Assembly: GCA_016717335.1 (NCBI GenBank)
Contig: JADKFS010000001.1
Location: 2,170,001-2,234,000 of the forward strand
Direction of reading: 5' to 3'
DNA from: Candidatus Ribeiella danica
Lineage (GTDB): Bacteria; Chloroflexota; Chloroflexia; Chloroflexales; Roseiflexaceae
Length of the DNA: 64,000 nucleotides
The notes under the pieces were generated by a model. The model did not search any database. It was not told the DNA's origin and saw only the letters and a list, made by a program, of their open reading frames with translations. The position numbers and the translations under genes are program-made. Positions 50,930 to 59,264 of the stretch are shown here, piece after piece; within the stretch, counting starts at the first letter, position 1; each line of letters begins with the position of its first letter.

Positions 50930-52042
50930 GTGAGCCTCATGGAATCACCAGAACTGCCACTCGACCAGATCCTCCAGGGCGACTGCGTCGAGATCCTGGA
51001 CTCGCTGCCCGAGCAGTCGGTCGACCTGATCTTCGCCGACCCGCCGTACAACCTGCAGCTGCAGCAGGAGCTGTGGCGCCCGAACATGACTCGCGTCGAC
51101 GCGGTCGACGACGCGTGGGATCGCTTCGACGATCTCGCGGCGTACGACCGCTTCACACGGGCGTGGCTGGCCGGCTGCCGGCGCGTGCTGAAGGACAGCG
51201 GCACGATCTGGACGATCGGCTCGTACCACAACATCTACCGGGTCGGGGCGGCGCTGCAGGATCTGGGCTTCTGGCTGCTCAACGACGTGGTGTGGACCAA
51301 GGTCAACCCCATGCCGAACTTTCGCGGCGTGCGCTTCACCAACGCCCACGAGACGCTGATCTGGGCCCAGAAGCGCAAGGGCGCGCGCTACACCTTCAAC
51401 TACCAGGCCATGAAAGCGCTGAACGACGGCCTGCAGATGCGCAGCGACTGGGAGATCCCGCTCTGCCGCGGCGCCGAGCGGATCAAGGTCGGCGGCGAGA
51501 AGGCCCACGCGACCCAGAAGCCCGAGGCGCTGCTCTACCGCGTCGTGCTCTCGTCGTCGAACCCCGGCGATGTGGTGCTCGACCCGTTCTTCGGCACCGG
51601 CACGACCGGCGCGGTCGCCCGGCGGCTGCGCCGCCGCTGGATCGGGATCGAGCGCGACGAGCAGTACGTGCGGGTCGCCCAGCGGCGGATCGACGCGGTC
51701 GAGCCGACCGGCGACCTAGCGGCGCTCTCGTTCGCGAGCAAGCGCGACCGCGCGCGCATCCCGTTCGGCGCGCTGCTGGAGCGCGGCTTGCTGCGGCCGG
51801 GCGAGCGGCTGTACTTTCGCGACAGGGAGGACGCGAGCGCGCTGGTGCTGGCGAGCGGCGAGCTGAGCTGGCGCGACGTCACCGGGTCGATCCACGCGGT
51901 CGGCCGCGCGATCCAGGGCGGGCCCTGCAACGGCTGGGATCACTGGTTCTACCACGACCGGGCTGACGGCGCGCGCCACCCGATCGACCGGCTGCGCGAT
52001 CTGGTGCGGGCCGAGAATGACTCGCCGGCTGGCGCCGGCTAG
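50930..52042 (+). CDS. CcrM-like adenine DNA methyltransferase with RAMA domain
   Basis: A 370-residue beta-class N6-adenine methyltransferase. The catalytic motif DPPYNL (residues 37-42) precedes the AdoMet motif DPFFGTGTTGAVA (about 215), the beta-class order. Other family features are WTKVNPMPNF, THAETLIW-like NAHETLIWA and GEKAHATQKPE. Residues 260-345 form a C-terminal RAMA-like domain (IPFGALLERGLLRPGERLYF, ASGELSWRDVTGSIH), as in Caulobacter CcrM, which methylates GANTC. No restriction endonuclease is adjacent, so it is an orphan regulator-type methylase. GTG 50930 or ATG 50939 may be the start. Confidence 0.9.
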   Translation: MSLMESPELPLDQILQGDCVEILDSLPEQSVDLIFADPPYNLQLQQELWRPNMTRVDAVDDAWDRFDDLAAYDRFTRAWLAGCRRVLKDSGTIWTIGSYHNIYRVGAALQDLGFWLLNDVVWTKVNPMPNFRGVRFTNAHETLIWAQKRKGARYTFNYQAMKALNDGLQMRSDWEIPLCRGAERIKVGGEKAHATQKPEALLYRVVLSSSNPGDVVLDPFFGTGTTGAVARRLRRRWIGIERDEQYVRVAQRRIDAVEPTGDLAALSFASKRDRARIPFGALLERGLLRPGERLYFRDREDASALVLASGELSWRDVTGSIHAVGRAIQGGPCNGWDHWFYHDRADGARHPIDRLRDLVRAENDSPAGAG

Positions 52043-52049
52043 GTGTGCC

Positions 52050-52105
52050 AGGCCCTCACCCCCTGCCCCCTCTCCCATACGGGAGAGGGGGATTCTTGTC
52101 GGGGC
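52050..52105. repeat. Composite palindrome after the methyltransferase
   Basis: CCCTCACCCCCTGCCCCCTC followed by the hairpin CTCTCCCATACGGGAGAG and GGGGATTCTTGTC. It is the same left arm as at 38454 and probably acts as a terminator. Confidence 0.75.
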
Positions 52106-52180
52106 TGGGGTTGGCAGTGAGGTGATCCTGCGCATCACTGCGCCATGAATAAGACAGCTACCCCGCAGGGGAGGAAAAGA

Positions 52181-52216
52181 CCGTGCCCGGCGCTCGCGTG
52201 CGAGCGCCGGGCACGG
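52181..52216 (-). terminator. Rho-independent terminator of gapA
   Basis: A 16-bp perfect stem (52181-52196 with 52201-52216), 4-nt loop, followed on the minus strand by TCTTTTCC. It lies 21 bp after the gapA stop. Confidence 0.9.
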
Positions 52217-52237
52217 CCGATTCTGCCAAGGGCAGAT

Positions 52238-53230
52238 CTAGGAGATGCGGGCCGCGGTCTCGGCCAGGCGAGTGGCGTAGCCCCACTCGTTGTCGTACCA
52301 GGCCGCGACGGAGAGGATATCGCCCTGCACCTGGGTCAGCGGCAGGTCGACGATCGAGGAGTGCGGGTCGCCCAGGATGCGCGACGAGGCCCACTCGTCC
52401 TCCAGCACGCCCATGACGCCCTTGAGCGGCGCCTCGGAGGCGGCCTTGCGGAAGGCGTTGTTGACCTCCTCGGCCGTCACCGGCTTCTCGGTGAGCAGGT
52501 TCAGCTCGGCGATCGAGCCGGTGCGCACGGGGATGCGGTAGGCCTTGCCGGTGATCTTCAGGCCCGGCCAGATGAACGAGAGCGCGCGCGCCGCGCCCGA
52601 CGAGGAGGGGATCAGGTTCTCGGCGGCGGCCCACGAGTCGCGGCGGTCCTTCATCGGCTGGTCGGTCAGCGCCTGGGTGGCGGTGTAGGCGTGCACGGTC
52701 GAGAACAGGCCGTACTTGATGCCGAAGTTCTCGAGCACGACCTTGACCACCGGCGCGAGCGCGTTGGTCGTGCAGCTGGCCATGCTGACGATCTTGTGCT
52801 TCTCGGGGTCGAACTGCTCGAAGTTGATGCCGGGCAGCAGGAACACGTCGGCGTCGTCGCGGGTCTTGCTCGGGGCGCTGACCAGCACGCGCTTGGCGCC
52901 GCGGTCGAGGTGGGCCTGCGCGCCCGCGCGCGTGACCGCGCGGCCGGTGCAGTCGATCACCAGATCGACGCCGAGGGCGCTCCAGTCGGGCAGCTGCTTC
53001 ATCGCGTCGAAGTACAGGATCTCACGGCCGCCGATCACGAACCCCTTCTCGGTTGCCTTGACCTCTTCGTGCCAGCGCCCGTAGTTGGTGTCGACCTCGA
53101 ACAGCGCGGCGAATGTCGGGATGTCCCTGATGTCGGAGATCGAGATCGGCACGAACAGGTTGTTCTTCAGCGCGATCCTCATCAGCGAGCGGCCAATGCG
53201 ACCAAAACCGTGAATCGCGACGTTTCCCAT
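52238..53230 (-). CDS. gapA: Glyceraldehyde-3-phosphate dehydrogenase
   Basis: A 330-residue GAPDH, the NAD(P)-dependent oxidative step of glycolysis or the reverse. The Rossmann motif is GNVAIHGFGRIGRSLMRIAL. The catalytic Cys153 is in SMASCTTNALAP and the base His180 in STVHAYTATQ. NEWGYATRLAE closes the protein. Residue Asp33 after the second strand (ISISDIRD) favours NAD. A purine-rich GGAGGAAACC site precedes the ATG at 53230, and a strong terminator follows. No pgk or other glycolytic gene is adjacent. Confidence 0.96.
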   Translation of the reverse strand: MGNVAIHGFGRIGRSLMRIALKNNLFVPISISDIRDIPTFAALFEVDTNYGRWHEEVKATEKGFVIGGREILYFDAMKQLPDWSALGVDLVIDCTGRAVTRAGAQAHLDRGAKRVLVSAPSKTRDDADVFLLPGINFEQFDPEKHKIVSMASCTTNALAPVVKVVLENFGIKYGLFSTVHAYTATQALTDQPMKDRRDSWAAAENLIPSSSGAARALSFIWPGLKITGKAYRIPVRTGSIAELNLLTEKPVTAEEVNNAFRKAASEAPLKGVMGVLEDEWASSRILGDPHSSIVDLPLTQVQGDILSVAAWYDNEWGYATRLAETAARIS

Positions 53231-53415
53231 GATGGTTTCCTCCTAGCTTTTCCTCGATACCAGCGCGCCCGCCACCCGGGGCAGCCACCGCCGCAAGTCG
53301 TGGGCGCGTCGCCAATCAAGTCCCCAGTATACACCGGTTCGATCGACCTCGGGTTAAGAGATCGCCGAACAACCTTGATGGTGTCTTAACTCGCCGCGCC
53401 AATGCAGCACACGGC

Positions 53416-54342
53416 CTAGCCGACCCGCTTGCGCCAGTAGCGCGCCAGCCCCTGCCAGTTCATCTCGAGCCCGCTGCCCTGCTCGTACAGAGCGATCACC
53501 TCGGCCGGCGCGGCTGGGCCGATGTCGGCCAGCGACAGGGCGCGCAGCTTCTCGATCTGCGCCGCCTCGTCGTCGCCGGCGGCCAGGCTGTCCCGCAGCG
53601 CCTCGGACCAGCGCAGCAGCGCCGCGCAGTAGTCCTCGATGTAGTCCTGCGGCCGGTACGTCGGGCCGAAGTGGGTCAGCAGCAGCGCCTGCGGGTCGAG
53701 CGCGCGCAGGGTGTCGAGCGTGCGCAGCCACAGCTCGATGTCGATGTCGGGCGGGGGCGTGGCCGGGCGTGCCAGCGGCGCATCGGGCATACAGATGCCG
53801 CAGACATCGCCGACGAACGCCGCGCCGCTGCCCTGGTCGAGGTAGAGGACGTGGTGGAAGGCGTGGCCGGGCGCGTCGTAGACCCGCAGCGCCCGCCGGC
53901 CGAGCCGCAAAGTCTCGCCGCCAGTGAGCAGGTGCGCGTTCTCGCGCGGCACCGGCAGGATCGGCCCCCACAGGGTGTCCATCTGGTCGCCGTAGATCCG
54001 CGTCGCGCTGCGGATCAGCTTCTCGGGGTCGATCAAGTGCGGCGCGCCGCGCTGGTGGACGTAGACCTGCAGGTGCGGGTGGCGCTGCACGATCGAGCCG
54101 GTCGCGCCGGCGTGGTCGAGGTGGATGTGCGTCAGCAGAATCGCCCGCAGGTCGCCCAGCCCCAGCCCGTGCGCGGCCAGGCCGGCCTCCAGGCTGGCGA
54201 GCGTGCTGCCGGGGCCGGGGTCGACGATCGCCGGCTCGTCGCCCAGCAGCAGGTAGGTGCCGATCACGTGCGGCCGGCCGAGGTGCCGGTCGTCGACCAG
54301 GCGCAGGTCGCCTGGAAGCGCGACCAGGTCGGTACGCTGCAT
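53416..54342 (-). CDS. Metallo-beta-lactamase-fold hydrolase
   Basis: A 308-residue MBL-fold protein. The metal ligands are in THIHLDHAG (HxHxDH), GHAFHHVLYLD, FVGDVCGICM and THFGPTYRP. The N-terminal strand pattern VDDRHLGRPHVIGTYLLLGD and the C-terminal helical tail place it among glyoxalase II/RNase Z-like general hydrolases; the substrate is unknown. ATG 54342 follows GGAGCT at 54347-54352. The frame remains open far upstream through the repeat region at 54460-55005, but that extension is repeat translation (18-residue repeats ALEKALGVPTPAGARGRA) and not included. Confidence 0.87.
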   Translation of the reverse strand: MQRTDLVALPGDLRLVDDRHLGRPHVIGTYLLLGDEPAIVDPGPGSTLASLEAGLAAHGLGLGDLRAILLTHIHLDHAGATGSIVQRHPHLQVYVHQRGAPHLIDPEKLIRSATRIYGDQMDTLWGPILPVPRENAHLLTGGETLRLGRRALRVYDAPGHAFHHVLYLDQGSGAAFVGDVCGICMPDAPLARPATPPPDIDIELWLRTLDTLRALDPQALLLTHFGPTYRPQDYIEDYCAALLRWSEALRDSLAAGDDEAAQIEKLRALSLADIGPAAPAEVIALYEQGSGLEMNWQGLARYWRKRVG

Positions 54343-54459
54343 ACCAGCTCCATTCGTCAGATCCGGCGGCGGCCGGGCCGCCGCCGAGCCCACGCGGGCT
54401 GTCGGCTCGCGCGGGCCACCATGTACGGGCCATAATAACATACTTCGCGGATGTGATCG

Positions 54460-55005
54460 GGTGCTCCCGCCGCGGCGGCGGCGCTCCCATAGCCTTTTCG
54501 AGGGCTGCGCGCCCCCGTGCCCCCACGGGTGTCGGCACCCCCAAAGCCTTTTCGAGGGCTGCGCGCCCCCGTGCCCCCGCGGGTGTCGGCACCCCCAAAG
54601 CCTGCGGGGGGCTGCGCGCCCCCGTGCCCCCTGCGGGGGGCTGCGCGCCCCCCGTGCCCCCGCGGGCGGGGGTGGGCCGCCACCCCCGCCGCCCCCCGGC
54701 CGGGGCGTGCGCCCCTGGACCCCAAAATGATGCCGCCTCATTTTGAGCGCTTGGCGCACATGCCCGGCTGAATCCAGGCGCGGCGGGTTGCAACCCGCCC
54801 TGGTGGGAGTGTTGATGGGCATGCGCCACGATGTTTACAGCTGAGATGGCATCATTTGCCGGAGGGGGGCCGGGGGAACCGGCGTGGGTTCCCCCGGGCG
54901 GGGGGCCGGGGGCGCAGCGCCCCGGAAATAAGCTGGCGGCAGCCGCCTGAACCGGCGTGGGTTCCCCCGGGCGGAGGATCGGGGGCGCAGCCCCCGCGAG
55001 AGATG
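54460..55005. repeat. Large GC-rich repeat region with 54-bp tandem units
   Basis: Three units spaced by exactly 54 bp (AGCCTTTTCGAGGG at 54491 and 54545; AGCCTGCGGGGG at 54599), then C/G-rich hairpins to about 54720. A second block (54861-55005) repeats GAACCGGCGTGGGTTCCCCC twice with GGGGGCGCAG elements. No gene is seen in the 710 bp between the MBL gene and the aminotransferase; TACAAT at 55016-55021 is a likely -10 for the latter. Confidence 0.8.
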
Positions 55006-55054
55006 ATGGATGCGGTACAATGGCGCGCATAGCCAGATACGAGGGAGTCAAACG

Positions 55055-56206
55055 ATGTCGCCCCCAACCCTGCCGGCCTACGCCGACGCGTTCATGCTGC
55101 GCGGCGGCATGGCCTTCCTGAACCACGGCAGCTTCGGCGCCTGCCCGCGGCCGGTCTTTGCCGCCTACCAGGGCTGGCAGCGCGCGCTGGAGCAGCAGCC
55201 GGTCGAGTTCCTGGGCCGGCGGCTCACCGCGCTGCTGGCCGGCGCCCGCGAGCGGCTGGCGGCGTACCTCGGCGCGCAGGCCGACAGCCTGGTGTACCTA
55301 CCCAACGCGACCTACGGGGTCAATATCGTGGCGCGCTCGCTCGCGCTCGGGCCGGGCGACGAGGTGCTGGCCACCGACCACGAGTACGGCGCGGCCGATC
55401 GCACCTGGCGCTTCGTGTGCGAGCGCAGCGGCGCGCGCTATGTCAACCAGCCGATCGCGCTGCCGCTCGGGAGCGCCGAGTCGTTTGTCGAGCAGCTGTG
55501 GGCCGGCGTGACCGAGCGCACGCGCGTGATCTTCCTGAGCCACATCACCTCGCCGACCGCGCTGATCTTTCCGGTGGCCGAGGTCTGCCGGCGCGCCCGC
55601 GCGGCGGGGATTCTGACGCTGGTCGACGGGGCGCACGCGCCCGGCCAGATCGACCTGGCGCTCGACGCGCTCGGCGCCGACTTCTACACCGGCAACTGCC
55701 ACAAGTGGATGTGCGCGCCCAAGAGCGCCGGCTTCCTCTACGCCCGGCCCGAGCGCCAGGCGCTGCTCCAGCCGCTGATCGTCAGCTGGGGCTGGCAGAG
55801 CCAGACCCCCGGCATCTCGCCGTTCATGGACTATTTCGAGTGGCGCGGCACCCACGACCCGGCCGCCTACCTGGCCGTGCCCGAGGCGATCGATTTCCAG
55901 GCCGGGCGCGGCTGGCCGGACCTGCGCGCCGCCTGCCACCGGCTGCTGATCGAGGCCGAGCGGCGCATCGTGGCGCTGAGCGACCAGCCGCCGATCAGCG
56001 CGCCGGACGGCTTCGTCCAGATGCGCACGATCCCGCTGCCGCCGTGCGATGTCGCGGCGGTCAAGCGGCGCCTGTGGGACGAGTTCCAGGTCGAGGTGCC
56101 GCTGGTGGAGTGGGGCGGCCGGCAGTTCGTGCGCGTGTCGATCCAGTGCTACAACAGCCCCAACGATGTCGACCGGCTGGTGGAGGCGTTGCGGCGGCTG
56201 CTGTGA
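55055..56206 (+). CDS. Class V aminotransferase (isopenicillin-N epimerase-like)
   Basis: A 383-residue PLP enzyme of the aminotransferase class V/NifS superfamily. Features: FLNHGSFGACPRPVF at the start, the PLP-phosphate segment LPNATYGVNIVARSL, VDGAHAPGQIDLALDALGAD (the PLP-ring Asp) and the Schiff-base Lys in YTGNCHKWMCAPKSAGF. The NHGSFG opening and SWGWQSQTP are typical of the isopenicillin N epimerase-like/cysteine-lyase branch in non-producers, where the substrate is unknown. I chose ATG 55055 because GAGGGA lies at 55041-55046. Confidence 0.88.
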   Translation: MSPPTLPAYADAFMLRGGMAFLNHGSFGACPRPVFAAYQGWQRALEQQPVEFLGRRLTALLAGARERLAAYLGAQADSLVYLPNATYGVNIVARSLALGPGDEVLATDHEYGAADRTWRFVCERSGARYVNQPIALPLGSAESFVEQLWAGVTERTRVIFLSHITSPTALIFPVAEVCRRARAAGILTLVDGAHAPGQIDLALDALGADFYTGNCHKWMCAPKSAGFLYARPERQALLQPLIVSWGWQSQTPGISPFMDYFEWRGTHDPAAYLAVPEAIDFQAGRGWPDLRAACHRLLIEAERRIVALSDQPPISAPDGFVQMRTIPLPPCDVAAVKRRLWDEFQVEVPLVEWGGRQFVRVSIQCYNSPNDVDRLVEALRRLL

Positions 56207-56259
56207 GACGACAAGCAACCCATCTGATATCGCCCCCGCGACAGCCCGAACCCTGCGCG

Positions 56260-56321
56260 CGGAGCGGCGGAAGATGCGGAATGAATCGGCGATTCAGCCA
56301 CCTCCGCGCTTCCGCCGCTCC
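56260..56321. repeat. Inverted repeat between genes
   Basis: GGAGCGGCGGAAG (56261-56273) pairs with CTTCCGCCGCTCC (56309-56321), enclosing a second small palindrome GAATCGGCGATTC. It lies downstream of the aminotransferase. TAAAAT near 56437 is a possible -10 for the next gene. Confidence 0.7.
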
Positions 56322-56466
56322 CGGCTCAAGCTCCTACGAATTGTGATAGAATACGTTATCGCTGCGTGGTGCGATCGGCTCGCGCGATAAGCCGATCAAA
56401 AGTAAAAATCCCCCTACACACGGCCTGGCGCATGTGTTAAAATACGCCTCGTTCACGTTTACTACT

Positions 56467-57295
56467 ATGAACACATATTACACGTTGCTCAACATACCCG
56501 CTCACGCGACGGCCGAACAGGTCGAGCAGGCCTACCAGCGCCAGCGTGAGCGATACAGCCCCGAGCGCGTCGCGGCGCTGGGCGATGAGTTTCGCAGGAT
56601 CGCCGAGGAGCGCACCGGCGAGCTCGACCAGGCGTACGCCGTGCTCGCCAGCCCAGAGCAGCGGCGCAGCTACGACGCCAGCATCGGGGTGGCGGCTGGC
56701 AAGCCGGCAGGCCGCTCCGGGCTAAGCCGGCGCGAGATCATGATCGCGGCGGGCGGCACCTTGGCCGGCCTGCTGGTGATCGCAGTAGTCTGGGCGCTGG
56801 CCAGCCGCACCAGCGCGCCCGCGCTGCCGCCCGCCGCGCAGACCAACCGGCCGGCGGCTGGATTCCACGCTGCCGGCGCTCGACGGCGGGCAGGTAACGC
56901 TGAGCGACTACCGCGGCAAGGTCGTGCTGCTGAACTTCTGGTACACCAACTGCGCGCCCTGCCGCGAGGAGACGCCCGCGCTGCAGGCGGCCTACCAGAA
57001 GCTGGCCGGCCAGGGCCTGCAGATTATCGGCGTCAACGTGCGGCTGAACGAGCGCTCCGGCGCCGACGGCGAGAACGATATCCGCAAGTTCGTCGGCGAG
57101 TTTGGCGTGACCTACCCGATCGCGCTGGATGTCGACAGCAAGGTCGACCGCGACTACCAGGTCTACGTCCTGCCGACCAGCGTTCTCATCGATCCCGAGG
57201 GGCAGATCCGGTACCTCATGTTTAGCGCGGTGAAAACAAGCGATGTCGAGGCGCTGTTCAGGAAGCTTCAGCAGGAGACGTCAGCGCAGCGCTGA
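56467..57295 (+). CDS. J-like domain / membrane anchor / thioredoxin fusion, frameshifted
   Basis: The 5' frame (from ATG 56467) encodes a J-like domain (YYTLLNIPAHATAEQVEQAY) in which the HPD motif is replaced by SPE, so it should not stimulate DnaK. A transmembrane helix follows (IMIAAGGTLAGLLVIAVVWA, about residues 95-116) and a Pro/Ala linker. Near 56860 the homology moves to the +1 frame, which encodes a complete TlpA/ResA-like thioredoxin (LPALDGGQVTLSDYRGKVVL, NFWYTNCAPC with the CxxC active site, YPIALDVDSK, cis-Pro in VLPTSVLIDPEGQI) up to the stop at 57295. A single-base insertion, real or a sequencing error, explains it. The intact protein would be a membrane-tethered thiol-disulfide reductase facing outward. 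The response regulator starts 4 nt later. Confidence 0.78.
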
Positions 57296-57298
57296 TAG

Positions 57299-57994
57299 GT
57301 GAGCGAGGATGGCATGCAGCAACGCAAGATCCTGATTGTGGACGATGAGGCGGGCCTGCGCGAGCTGGTCCGCATCAACCTGGAGCACGAGGGGTACGGC
57401 GTCGTCCAGGCCGAGCACGGCGCGATGGGCCTCGATATGGTTCGTGAGCATCAGCCCGACCTGGTGATCATGGATGTCATGATGCCCGAGATGGACGGCT
57501 GGGAGGCGTGCAAGCGGATCCGCGAGTTCTCGCAGGTGCCGGTGCTCATGCTGACGGCGCGCGTCCAGAGCCAGGATATCGTCACCGGCCTCGACAGCGG
57601 GGCCGACGACTACCTGCTCAAGCCGTTCAACATGGACGAGCTGATGGCCCGCGTTCGCGCGCTGCTGCGGCGGGTGCCCTCACCCAACCGGCCGGTCAGC
57701 GCCGGCGGCGGCGAGGTCGTGATCGACAAGCAGAAGCGCGAGGTGCGCATCCGCAACGAGCAGGTCGACCTGACGCCGACCGAGTACGACCTGCTGGTGC
57801 TGCTGGCCGAGAACGCCGGCACGGTGCTCGAGCACGAGGTGCTGCTGCGCGGTGTCTGGGGCCAGGAGTACACCAAGGACAACGACTACCTGAAGGTCTA
57901 TATCTGGCACCTGCGCCGCAAGATCGAGCTCGACCCGCGCGAACCGAAGCTGCTGCTGACCGAGTGGGGCGTCGGGTACCGGCTCGTGCCTTGA
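57299..57994 (+). CDS. OmpR/PhoB-type response regulator
   Basis: A 231-residue two-domain regulator. The receiver domain has the acidic pocket DDE, phospho-acceptor Asp59 in VIMDVMMPEMDG, Thr in MLTAR and Lys in LLKPFNMDEL. The C-terminal winged helix contains LTPTEYDLLVLLAENAG, LLRGVWGQEY and VYIWHLRRKIE. GTG 57299 starts the longest form; ATG 57314 (MQQRKILIVDDE) is equally good. No histidine kinase is adjacent; it is transcribed with the upstream thioredoxin-like gene and its cognate kinase is unknown. Confidence 0.93.
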   Translation: MSEDGMQQRKILIVDDEAGLRELVRINLEHEGYGVVQAEHGAMGLDMVREHQPDLVIMDVMMPEMDGWEACKRIREFSQVPVLMLTARVQSQDIVTGLDSGADDYLLKPFNMDELMARVRALLRRVPSPNRPVSAGGGEVVIDKQKREVRIRNEQVDLTPTEYDLLVLLAENAGTVLEHEVLLRGVWGQEYTKDNDYLKVYIWHLRRKIELDPREPKLLLTEWGVGYRLVP

Positions 57995-57995
57995 G

Positions 57996-58070
57996 CGATG
58001 AACGATGAACGATGAACGATGAATACTAGTCCAGACTCTTCAACGTTCAGCGTTCCACGTTCATCGTTTC
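57996..58070 (+). repeat. Inverted heptamer repeat supplying the proB start
   Basis: Four GATGAAC-type heptamers (ATGs at 57998, 58005, 58012 and 58019) face TTCAACG/TTCAGCG/TTCCACG/TTCATCG heptamers at 58038-58067. The same arms are inside hisF. The proB ATG (58019) is the last ATG of the array. Confidence 0.8.
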
Positions 58071-59161
58071 GACGCGTCGTCGTCAAGCTCGGCACTAACG
58101 TGCTCACCGCCGGCAGCGACCACCTGCACCGCCCGCGGATCGTCGAGCTGGTGCGCCAGATGGCCGACGCGCGCGGCCGCGGCGTCGAGATCGTGCTGGT
58201 CAGCTCGGGCGCGGTCGCGGCCGGGCGCGAGCGGCTGCAGTTCCCGCCGCGCCGGCGCGACTTGCCGTTCAAGCAGCTCATGGCCGCGGTCGGCCAGAGC
58301 CGCCTGATGCACCTCTACGAGCAGATCTTCGACCTCTACAGCATCCCGGTGGCCCAGACGCTGCTGACCCGCGAGGACCTGCGCGACCGCCACCGCTACC
58401 TGAACGCCCGCAACACCCTGCTGGCCTGCCTGCTGCACGGCGTGGTGCCGATCATCAACGAGAACGACGTGGTCGCCGTGGACGAGATCCGCGTGGGCGA
58501 CAACGACACGCTCTCGGCGCTGGTGGCCAACCTGGTCGACGCCGACCTGCTGCTGATCCTGAGCGACATCGACGGGCTGTACACGGCCGACCCGCGCCGC
58601 GACCCGGCCGCGCGCCACATCCCCGAGGTGCGGGCGATCGACGACGCGATCTACGCGCTGGCGGGCGGCAGCAACACCCGCGGCACCGGCGGCATGCTGA
58701 CCAAGATCCACGCGGCCGACCTGGCGACCCACGGCGGGACGGCGGTGGTGATCGCGAGCGGCGCGGCGCCGGGCATCATCACCCGCGTGCTGGACGGCGA
58801 GCCGATCGGCACGCGCTTCCCGCCGCTCTCCAGCCGCCTGGAGAGCCGCAAGCGCTGGGTGCTGGCCGAGACGGTGCGACACAGCCGCGTGATCGCCGAC
58901 GACGGCGCAGCGCGGGCGCTGACCGAGGGCGGCAAGAGCCTGCTGCCGGCCGGCGTCGTCGCGATCGAGGGCGACTTCGAGCGCGGCCAGACCGTGCGGA
59001 TCTACACCGGCGCCGGGCAGGAGATCGCCCGCGGCCTGGCGCAGTACGGCGCGCGCGACCTGCGGCTGATCAAGGGGCTGCGCTCCTCGCAGATCGCCGA
59101 GACGCTCGGCTACGACTACGGCCCCGAGGTGGTGCACCGCGACGATATGGTGCTGCTGTAA
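58019..59161 (+). CDS. proB: Glutamate 5-kinase ProB
   Basis: Phosphorylates glutamate, the first step of proline synthesis. It is 380 residues. The amino-acid kinase domain is VVVKLGTNVLTAGSDHL, VSSGAVAAGRE, INENDVV, GDNDTLSALVA, LSDIDGLYT and GTGGMLTKIHAA. A C-terminal PUA domain covers about 290-370 (LPAGVVAIEGDFERGQTVRI). The first 18 residues (MNTSPDSSTFSVPRSSF) are encoded by repeat DNA; the family start is near RVVVKLGTN, and no ATG, GTG or TTG exists there, so the start codon comes from the repeat. proA follows after 103 bp. Confidence 0.95.
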   Translation: MNTSPDSSTFSVPRSSFRRVVVKLGTNVLTAGSDHLHRPRIVELVRQMADARGRGVEIVLVSSGAVAAGRERLQFPPRRRDLPFKQLMAAVGQSRLMHLYEQIFDLYSIPVAQTLLTREDLRDRHRYLNARNTLLACLLHGVVPIINENDVVAVDEIRVGDNDTLSALVANLVDADLLLILSDIDGLYTADPRRDPAARHIPEVRAIDDAIYALAGGSNTRGTGGMLTKIHAADLATHGGTAVVIASGAAPGIITRVLDGEPIGTRFPPLSSRLESRKRWVLAETVRHSRVIADDGAARALTEGGKSLLPAGVVAIEGDFERGQTVRIYTGAGQEIARGLAQYGARDLRLIKGLRSSQIAETLGYDYGPEVVHRDDMVLL

Positions 59162-59250
59162 GGGTTGTAGGTTGCAGGTTGCAGGTTGTCAGGTTTTGTG
59201 CCGAATGGTTGAACGTGCGAACCTGTAAACGTGTGAACGTGCGAACCTTC
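59162..59250. repeat. Heptamer and AACGTG repeats between proB and proA
   Basis: Four GGTTGCA-type heptamers (59164-59192) followed by GAACGTGC/AACCTGTA units. TAGGAGC at 59253-59259 is the proA ribosome binding site. Confidence 0.75.
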
Positions 59251-59264
59251 AAATAGGAGCGGAT

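Noticed and set aside
52145..53389. A 414-codon plus-strand frame opposite gapA
   Set aside because: Shadow of gapA; no ribosome binding site or domain.
54343..55126. N-terminal extension of the MBL protein into the repeat region
   Set aside because: The extension consists of 18-residue translations of 54-bp repeats, and the true start has its own GGAGCT site.
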